DNA of 64,000 nucleotides, taken from contig JARKIP010000065.1 in assembly GCA_029990175.1 (NCBI GenBank), positions 29,056,501 through 29,120,500 on the forward strand, written 5' to 3'. The DNA is from Petunia secreta. Its lineage: Eukaryota; Streptophyta; Magnoliopsida; Solanales; Solanaceae. Numbering within the stretch: the stretch's first letter is position 1; the number at the start of each line of letters is the position of its first letter. The notes under the pieces are model-generated. The model had not been told where the DNA came from. It made no database searches and was given only the letters and a program-made list of their open reading frames with translations. Below are positions 36,119-44,042 of the stretch, piece after piece. The position numbers and the translations under genes are program-made.

Positions 36119-36499
36119 TGGGTAGTCCGTGTAAATATTTATGTTAAAATGGGTATGGAGTGAAATGAAGTTTAAAATGGGTAAAAATATGTAATATTTT
36201 ATAAAACGTTGGCATATAGTGTAAAAAGCCCTATTTTAAACTACAAATTTCAATAGTCGTATTCCCTTCATTTCACTTTATGTGATTTTTTTTTTTTTAC
36301 TTGACACAGTTATAATAATAGGAAGATTTTTAAAATGTGTAATTTAAAATAAGTCATTGATATTTGTGTGACTATAAATTATCTCATTAAGGGAACAATG
36401 ATAAATGTGGAGCTAAATTGTTTCCAAAATTAAAAAGGAGTCATTCTTTTAAAAGGGACTAATAAGTTGACATAAACTTGATCGGAGGAAGTGTTTGTT

Positions 36500-37240
36500 T
36501 GGGTAAGTTTGATGACTAGCCAGTTTTTGCACCACTTAAAGAGAATCAGCCAAAAAATTGTAAAGTTTTAGAAAAGTAGCCAGATTTTAGAAACACGCAT
36601 TTTTAAGACAAGCCACAGAACAAAAATCTAAGATTTTGAACAAAATTCCAGTAAAATTTTCAAGAGTTCAGTTCAAAGTTTTAAAAAGTTTTACTGGAGC
36701 TTTATTTCTGAAGTCCTAATAAAAATGTTTCTCAAAAGATTTAATGGGGTTGCTCAAGAAGATCATAAGAACCCAAATTTGCAGTTGGAGTTTTTGGGGT
36801 ATTACCTAGCAGAATTAAGTATATTGAATTATAGCTGTGTGAAAATTTTTACCATCTTTGGTGGTTGCTGTTGTGTTTTCCTTTCAAGATTTATATTACA
36901 ACCTAAGACACATCCTTGGAGTTTGGCTCTTCAACAGTACTCAGGATATAAAGCATCTGATTCAAGGAATGTGTTTGTATTCTATACGACTTGCAATTAA
37001 GCACTCGATTTAGAGTTACAATATTTTTTAATGGGCTTTTGAACTAGCATTATACTGAGACTTCATATTTAACAAGTCCTAGTAAAAAATACTGGGATGA
37101 AAATTTTAGTTCAAATATTCCAGTAAAAAATACTTAATTTTTGTGTATTTTTTAAATCTGGCTAGCTTTTTTAAAAGTTTTGGAACACTAACTAGTTTTT
37201 ATTTAGTGGGTGCAAACAGACTACATGGTCAATATTTTTT
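36500..37240. repeat. Possible inverted-repeat element
   Basis: The left end (GATGACTAGCCAGTTTTTGC, then AAAAGTAGCCAGATTTTAGAAAC) resembles the reverse complement of the right end (GTTTGCACCCACTAAATAAAAACTAG, then AAAGCTAGCCAGATTT). Spacing is similar over about 100 bp. No clear target duplication was found. The 91-codon open frame at 36725-37000 has no recognisable domain. Confidence 0.4.
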
Positions 37241-37357
37241 TTCTTAAATTGCTGCACCAAATTAAAATCTCACATGAATAGTAAATAATTAAACTTGGGA
37301 GTGACGTATGAAAGCTTTGTGTCAAGTGTTGATGCGCTATAATAAAAATTAAAAAAA

Positions 37358-37539
37358 AGGAAAAAGGCCACATTTACCCCTCTACTATCAGATATTGTCT
37401 GGACTGAGCTTTAGTTATACTATCGGGCCATATTTGCCCTCACCATTAGAAAAGTAGAATATTTGCCCCTATTTCACACGGCGAGCGATGCTGGAGTACA
37501 CGTGGATGCCATGTCATTGGCCACTTAAGCTGGTTTGAC
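37358..37539 (+). repeat. Left terminal inverted repeat of the MULE
   Basis: It runs from GGAAAAAGGCCACATTTACC to CACTTAAGCTGGTTTGAC and pairs with 43434-43768 reversed. It contains ACTATCAGATATTGTCTGG and CCACGTGT-like words. Confidence 0.9.
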
Positions 37540-38403
37540 CAAAATCGTTCAACTTACCCCACCCTTCAAATTACCCGACGTTCAATTACACTATTTAATG
37601 AAAAAACCCGAAAACCTTATAACCCGATCCATGAAGTGTAAAAATATAAAAGGCCAAAACCTACCATTTTTCCCATTTTTCCCTTTGTTTTATTCTCTCC
37701 ACTCCTACATTATTGTCTGCGACAAAATCCTTTCCGCCGTTACAATCTGGATTTCTTCACGAAACTGTTAAGAGGTACACTTCTTCTTCATAAAATCGTT
37801 TAGAACTACTTATTTTTTTACAGTTTTGTTTTTGTATTCATGTAGGGTTTATGTATTGAAATTGGGGTTTTCAAGGATTTTGTTAGGTGATAACAGTAGG
37901 ATTTAGGGTTTCGTTTAGCATTTATGTGTTGGTGTTTATTATAATATCTGATTGTCTTTTGATGTATTATTTTTACTCGATTTGATTATTATAGTCGTCT
38001 TTAGGGTTTCCTAGATGGTTTGTGGTTTAGGCTTGATGACATGATCTAGGTTAGTGTATCAATGAATCTGGTAGTGGTTTTGTTGTTTAGGGTTGGAATT
38101 GAATAATATGTGGTCCCAAAATTAAATTCATGTGAGTTCAATACAGAATTTTGGCCGATTTCTGTCACTCTGTGTTTAATTTTGGGGAACATACTTTAAT
38201 ATGGGACCCCCAAAACTATATAATATGGCTGTCTATCCGTGTATAATATGGTTTTGTTTTGTCCCATTATAAAACACAGTTTGTGCCTTTTGCTTTGCTG
38301 TCTTTTGGTCCCTTTTTGTTCTCTTTTGTTTACTGTTTAATTTAGTGTAGGGTCCACCATTAGATTGTAACTTAATCTTATTTTTTTATGACAGTTATGT
38401 AGC
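37540..38403. other. MULE 5' region upstream of the transposase ORF
   Basis: Non-coding. It probably holds the transposase promoter in the TIR and an untranslated leader, with several TAGGGTTT words typical of plant leaders. No other gene is seen. Confidence 0.5.
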
Positions 38404-41400
38404 ATGGTGAAGGTTGACCTAATATTTCACCATGGTGGTGACTGGATAAGAAGTCCCCATGTTACATATGCTAGGAAAGAGATGGAAATACAGAGAGGGT
38501 ATGAATCTGATCACCTCTCCTTCATTGATTTGGTTAATGAATACACTTTATAGTTAGGTTATGTTGGGGTTCAGCAGTTGTTAGTGACAGTTCCATCTGG
38601 TAAATTTTATGAAATAGAAGGGGATATAGGTATTAGGACACTACTTGACATGATTAGTGATCAGTTTAATATTATTAACTTGTTTGCTGTGGAAGACAAT
38701 GAACATCCTGTGTATGTGCCTAACATAATACATCACTATGAATCATTTACTATGGACATGGGTGCTGGGACTGATTGCAGCTCCTATGATGGTGATTCTA
38801 GTGACTCAGACTCTGATGAATCAGGTTATGATTCTGAAGAGTTAGAGTTACTTGTAGCATAAAAGAGTAGAGAAATTAATGAAGACCTGTCTGACTATAA
38901 GGTGTTGCATAAGTTTATGACTTGGAAGGATATACCTGAAGCAAGAAAACACTTGAACTTGTATAGTCTGTCTAATGGTTATGGGTTAACACTTCTTAAA
39001 AGTGATAAAACTAGGCTTAGGTTTCAGTGTGATATTGGCTGCCCTCTTAAGATACTGATTTCAAGGGATGGTAACCAGCCTGGTGTTAGGGTGAAAACAC
39101 TGAAGAATGAACATACTTGTGACACAAAATATGACAATCCTAGGATAGACTATAATACCATAGCTTACTGTTTCAAGGAGAAGTTTCAGAAAGAGCCTAA
39201 ATTCAAAGTGAAAGAGATGAGGGCAGAACTTAAATCCAGATTTGGCCTAAATGCTAAGTGAAAGGGCCAAAAGAATGATCTTGGAGGAACTTGAAGGAAG
39301 TTTTTAAAATGGGTATAAAAAAATTAGAAGCTTATGCAAATGAATTGAAAATAAGTAATCTGGGTAGTGATGTGGTGATTAACATCTCCAAAGATGCACT
39401 TGTTGAGGGAAAGAGGAGATTTTTAAGGATGTACATATGTTTCCATGCATTGAAAATGGGTTCAGGTCAGGTTTAAGACCTTTAATTGGGCTGGATGGAA
39501 CCTTTTTGAAAGGTAAAGCAAAGGGTCCAATTCTGGCTGCTGTAGCTCAAGATTCTATGAATCAATTTTATCCTTTATCTTGGGCTGTTATGGATAAGGA
39601 GACAAAGGTTACTTGAAAGTGGTTTATTGAGTTGCTTCAACAGTCATTGAAGCTGAACATGGGAGAAGGATTCACTTTTATTTCTGAAATGCAGAAGGTA
39701 ATGTACTTTTACTTAAACCATTGTATCTTTCTTTGTTTTGTTTAATTGTACTTGTTTACTGTAATTTATTTTTGTTCATTTATGTGCAGGGACTGGTTGA
39801 GACTATTAAGAATGTTCTTGCAAAGGCCAAACATAGGTACAGTGTTAAACACATAGAAGCAAATTGGTGTAGGAGGTAGGGTGCTGGAGAGTTAAAGAAG
39901 TACCTTTGGTGGGCTGCATGGAGCATTTATGAGGAAGACTTCAATGATCAGCTTGAACAAGTGGGAAAACTAGACAGGGAGGCTGCTGAATACTTGGTGA
40001 ATTATCCAGTAACAACATGGTGTAGAGCATACTTTGATACTGTGTGCAAGAACCAAGCTGTGGACAACAATTTTACTGAAAGCTTCAATGCTTGGATCTT
40101 GGAAGCTAGATACAAGCCAATTATAGGTGATGACTATGTTAGGGGGACCATGAGGCCAAACAGTTAACTTGGGATGAGAACTACAGCCCAAAATCAATGA
40201 AGCTGTACAAAGAATACCTCAAGATTGCTCATAGGTACAGGGTTGTTTTTAATAATGATTCTGGCATTGAAGTGACCGAAGGCAATGACACACATACTGT
40301 GGATTTGGAGAATAGGAAATGCACTTGTAGGACATGGGACCTTAGTGGTATCCCATGTGCACATACTATTAAGGCATTGATGTACAGAAAGATTGACCCT
40401 AAATCTGCTATGCACTGGTATCACTCTAAAGAAACATACCTCTTAGCCTACAAGCATAAGCTACAACCTGTGAGAGGTGAAAAGTTTTAGAAGATAGAAC
40501 CATCTCAAGCTATGGAGCCCCTTGCATTTGTGAACATGGCAGGTAGGCCTATGACAAAGACAAAAATAGAGAAAGATGAGGCAGTATTGAGACAAGGGCC
40601 ATGGGCTGCTTCAAGGAAAGGAAGAGTTATGTACTGTAGCACCTGTGGGGATCCTGGACACAACTCAAGAGGATGTCTAAGGGTAAAATTCCTTACTAGT
40701 TTAATTTTTTGGTTCAGTCTTATATTTCTAACCTATATTTACTTTTGGCAGGCCTCTAATGCTAAGAAATTCAAAGAAAAGGGTGAAAAAAAGGGGAAGT
40801 CAAAGACAAAGGGTAGAAGAACACTTGTAGATGAAGACTCTAAACCACAACCAACCAGATCCCCTGCTACTACTATACTTGATGAGGAAGATGTGCACCT
40901 GTCTGCACCCCAAGCATCCCAAGCTTCTCAAGGTGGATTTGTCTTTATGCCAACTCCTTGTGTTCCTAGAAAGGAGATTGGTTCGGCTGCTAGTGCTTCC
41001 CAGGAACATGCCAGCAACTATGCTCATTTAGGTAATTGTTTCAGTTCATTCAAACAACTAAGTATTGTGTGATGCTGGCTTTGATTAACACATATTGCCA
41101 TTCCATTAGATACTCCTCCAGGCTATGAATTTCCTGATATTTTTGAAGTTCCTGAAGTTGCAAGTGATGAAGAGCCTCCTGTAAGGCCAAAAAGTGTATC
41201 TGAGGCAAGGACAAGACTGCATATGAGGCAGCAGCAGCTACACGAATCATCTTCTGGAAGAAGCATTCAGTTTGTTGGAGATGCAAATGGTGTGAGTCAG
41301 CCGAGAAACCTTTCATTCTCACCAAAGGGGCTCACATGGAATGGGAATGCTGATGTAATAGTTAATCAATTGCAAAATCAAAGGCTGAAAAAGTTGAAGT

Positions 41401-41438
41401 CAAGGAAGTCCGATGGCAACACACAAGCTGGGATGTGA
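38404..41438 (+). pseudogene. MuDR-type transposase, decayed
   Basis: The product would cut and join DNA at the MULE TIRs. From the ATG at 38404 the frame meets TAG at 38551 and TAA at 38860. The frame shifts near 39257, 39320 and 39465, and a deletion with shift lies near 40135-40165. Three further stops (TGA 39614, TAG 39877, TAG 40488) stand where family members have Trp. Visible domains in order are an acidic N-terminal region, a FLYWCH/MuDR-type DNA-binding stretch (38902-39260), the DDE transposase (G-L-D-G-T-F-L-K near 39488; F-I-S-E-M-Q-K-G where S-D is expected), a SWIM finger (C-T-C...C-A-H, 40320-40365) and a zinc knuckle C-x2-C-x4-H-x4-C (40637-40677). Introns by GT...AG are 39698-39789, 40683-40751 and 41032-41109. 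It cannot make a working enzyme. Confidence 0.93.
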
Positions 41439-41991
41439 TTTAAGTTCAACTTATCTGTCTTCTTATTTGTTTTTGGATTACTAAGACTACTTTAATGTAC
41501 TCCTTGACAGTCTCATTTTCGGTTAGTTGTTGGTTAATTGGTGACATTGGATGTCATATTATCACTAGGGTGGTGTAAGTTTTTGGGTTATAATATGACA
41601 TCCTTTGTCCTTAGTGTATACCAACCAAACATTGATCCTTAACTATGATGGTGTATTTACACCTTATCTATTAACTAGACTTGTTTTATCTAATGCAGTT
41701 TGGTCATTATGTTGACTTATATTATGAATTGCATTCTGCTCATTACAATCACTTGTTTTATGGACTGTTTGGCATGTTAGTTTCATAAGGTACAACATAA
41801 ACACCAATGCATTCTTACACAAATACTTCCATTAATAACAAAGATAAAGATAGGTGATACATTAGGTAATACTTGAGTTCCAAACATTAACACAAAAATA
41901 ACTTAATAAAGATGCAAGCTAATCAACTAATACAACCTAAGACAAGAAGTAATTAACACAAGCTAACATCAACAAATGCAACCATAAACAT
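41439..41991. other. Spacer between the convergent MULE genes
   Basis: It lies between the stops of the transposase and the GRF-type gene and presumably holds both 3' ends. No other feature is supported. Confidence 0.5.
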
Positions 41992-42604
41992 TCACTTCAA
42001 AAGTGTGGCAGTTGCAAACCCAACAAAAAGAGCCCATGAAATAGTTGCAACCATCTTCATCTTGAACAACTTATCTTCAAGTTTCTTGAATTTGTTCACC
42101 TCGGATGTATTTATGGTCTCTAAAACATCAACTTTTTCTTTAAAGCAAGATGATTTCTTGGCTTTGTTCATAGTTGGATTAATGGTACTTGTAGATTCAT
42201 CTAGCTTTTGCTTCAAATTGTCCCTTTCAACTTTAGTAGCATCCAATGCCGCCTTCAACTCTCTAATCACCACGAAAGCTCTATCTGGGATGATATCATC
42301 TTCCCATTCAAAGTAACCACATGAATCATTCTAAAAAAACAATACCCAAACAATTATGGCCGATTAAAAAAATGAAACTAAAAAAATTAACCAAAGTCCA
42401 CAACTACACAACATTGAAGAAAGAAATGCTTACACCTAGGGGTGGGCACTAAACCGAAATACCGAACCGAACCGAACTAATTCGGTTTTTCAGGTTCAGT
42501 ATTTCGGTTCGGTCCAAAAAATTTTGAAATTTCGATTTTTCGGTTCGGTTTTCGGTTTCGGGCAATCCGAAATTTCGGGACCCGAAAAACCGAAAAAATC
42601 GAAG

Positions 42605-42635
<31 letters not shown>

Positions 42636-43275
42636 ATGTCATATATCTCCTAAATCCCTAAATTACCCATTGTCAGTAAGTAACATAATTCTGCGTATTG
42701 ACTGATTTAACTAAAGGTTCTACTATTTTTTATTTTGCAGAATAGAGAAAGTATCTAAATTTTCGTTACTTTTGGTATTATAGTAAACCATAGCTATGTT
42801 AGTATTATAGTAAACCATAGTTAGTTAGTCATAGGCAATAAACTTTTTGTGTTATAGGTTCGTTACTTTTTGTATTATAGGTTAGTATTATAGTAAACCA
42901 TACCTAGTTAGTCATAGGCTATAAATTTTCTTGTTCGAGCTTTTTTTGCTATAAATTTTCTTGTTCGAGCTTTTTTTTTTTGGCCATAAACTTTGGTTTA
43001 AACCGAAATACCGATGTACCGAACTAAAAAACCGAACCGAACCGAATTATAAAAATTACGGATTTTTCTACACTTCAAACCGAACCGAAAACCGAAATAC
43101 CGAACCGAAGTTTCAAAAAACCGAACCGAAGTACCGAACGCCCACCCCTACTTACACCAAGTCTAGGACACCTCCAAAATTTTCTTCCAGCGTTATTTTC
43201 TCTCCAAGCCATGAAATGATTAAGCACTGCACCACATCGACACCTCCTTTGAGAAGACCAACTTCCTTGCGACAT
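41992..43275 (-). CDS. GRF-type zinc-finger, coiled-coil, single-TM protein carried by the MULE
   Basis: Two exons on minus encode 152 residues without a stop. Exon 1 is 43275-43156 (40 codons) and exon 2 is 42330-41992. The intron starts GTAAG at 43155, ends TTTTTTTAG at 42331 and is phase 0. The GRF-type zinc finger spans the junction: C-R-C-G (12-15), the N-x-G-R-x-F-x-x-C-P motif (28-37), then C-G-Y-F-x-W at the start of exon 2. Next come a charged coiled coil (about 65-125) and a C-terminal membrane segment (V-A-T-I-S-W-A-L-F-V-G-F). GRF fingers bind single-stranded nucleic acid in some proteins. The function here is unknown. The open frame contrasts with the ruined transposase. The gene starts about 160 bp inside the right TIR. 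Splicing is inferred from motifs only. Confidence 0.75.
42437..43150. mobile_element. hAT-type MITE in the intron of the GRF-type gene
   Basis: The termini TAGGGGTGGGC / GCCCACCCCTA are inverted. They are flanked by perfect 8-bp duplications CTTACACC at 42429-42436 and 43151-43158. Subterminal ACCGAACCGAA and CGGTTCGG words are dense at both ends. It is 714 bp with no transposase. A 25-29 base T run is at 42604-42630, and AGTATTATAGTAAACCATA repeats lie in the middle. The 8-bp duplication and terminal GGGGTGGGC identify the hAT superfamily. Confidence 0.92.
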
Positions 43276-43433
43276 GGTAACAAATATGAAGAAAATAAAT
43301 GGTTTACGGCTAATTAGAAATGAGAGGGAGAGGAAATTGAAAACCCTAACAACTTTTAGGAAAGATGGGCTAATTTAAAGGAGAATTTAATTGCTATGGC
43401 TGTTGAGGGAAATGACATGGCTTCACCTGTGTA

Positions 43434-43768
43434 GTCAAACCAGCTTAAGTGGCCAATGACATGGCGTCCACGTGTACTCCAGCGTGGCTCGCCGTGTGAA
43501 ATAGGGACAAATATTTTACTTTTTTAACGGTGAGGGCAAATATAGCCCGATAGTATAACTAAGGTTCAGTCCAGACAATATCTGATAGTAGAGGGGGGGG
43601 GGGGGGGGGGAGGGTTAAATGTGACGGACAAATATTCTACTTTTTTAACGGTGAGGGCAAATATGGCCCGATAGTATAACTAAGGCTCAGTCCAGACAAT
43701 ATCTGATAGTAGGTATCTGATAGTGGGGAGGGGGGGGGGGGGTGTGTGTTAAATGTGGCCCTTTTCCG
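43434..43768 (-). repeat. Right terminal inverted repeat of the MULE, internally duplicated
   Basis: A unit of about 120 bp (GACAAATATT(T/C)TACTTTTTTAACG through CAATATCTGATAGTAG) is present twice, at 43505-43595 and 43625-43712. Each copy is followed by a long G run (43592-43610 and about 43730-43742). The left TIR has one copy and no such G run. Confidence 0.9.
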
Positions 43769-44042
43769 TTAAAAAAATGAGGCTATTGATGCACAATTTG
43801 TGAAAGCAAAACGGGGCTTATTGGTGTGCAGCCGTCGAAAAGAAGAAGCAGGTGACTCAAACTCAATTCCTTGCACACTGAAAGCGTATGTTGGAGCCTC
43901 GGCATGTGTGTTTGAAATTTAGGCATTTGTAAGCTTTTCTAGATGGCTGTGTGGCTCTTTATTAAATCAGTTGTTAGAGGTCTTTGGGAAACAGCCTCTG
44001 TAACTTGGATGTTATTTTGACTTTGTTTGGGGTTTTTCTTCT
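43769..44042 (+). promoter_or_regulatory. Short interval between MULE and PPR gene
   Basis: 274 bp separate the MULE end from the PPR start codon. They must hold the 5' untranslated region and any remaining proximal promoter, unless transcription starts in the MULE. No clear TATA box is seen. Confidence 0.4.

Larger units (their letters stand above)
33689..36231. mobile_element. 2.5 kb element with 9-bp target duplication (Mutator-like, non-autonomous)
   Basis: Perfect 9-bp duplications TATTTTAAA flank it at 33680-33688 and 36232-36240. The ends are inverted and loosely similar over 60-90 bp: GGGGGATTTACA at the left and, reversed, GGGCTTTTTACA at the right, with TACCCATT words inside both. 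A 9-bp duplication points to the Mutator superfamily, or another family that makes 9-bp duplications. No transposase is present. Contents are a pyrimidine-rich stretch (33835-34085), a 113-bp tandem array and a TTAGCCACGG-repeat block. Confidence 0.75.
33559..36493. mobile_element. Stowaway-like MITE split by a larger insertion
   Basis: The left part (33559-33688) begins CTCTCTCTGTCCCAATTTATGTGAC after TA. The right part (36232-36493) ends AGTTGACATAAACTTGATCGGAGGAAG. Together they resemble the common CTCCCTCCGTCCC-type plant MITE. Removing 33689-36231 plus one target copy rejoins TTATTTTAAACTACAAATTTC, as in the intact relative at 50619-50856. The right end is worn and its exact limit is uncertain. 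Confidence 0.65.
37358..43768 (+). mobile_element. Mutator-like element (MULE) with transposase and GRF-type gene
   Basis: Long terminal inverted repeats (37358-37539 and 43434-43768) are flanked by 9-bp duplications TTAAAAAAA at 37349-37357 and 43769-43777. The low complexity of that duplication leaves a base or so of doubt. Inside are a MuDR-type transposase on plus (38404-41438, decayed), a two-exon GRF zinc-finger gene on minus (41992-43275) and a hAT MITE (42437-43150). The two genes converge, each starting near its own TIR. Confidence 0.9.

Noticed and set aside
36725..37000. 91-codon open frame on plus
   Set aside because: No domain, repeat-flanked and AT-rich. It lies within a possible inverted-repeat element.
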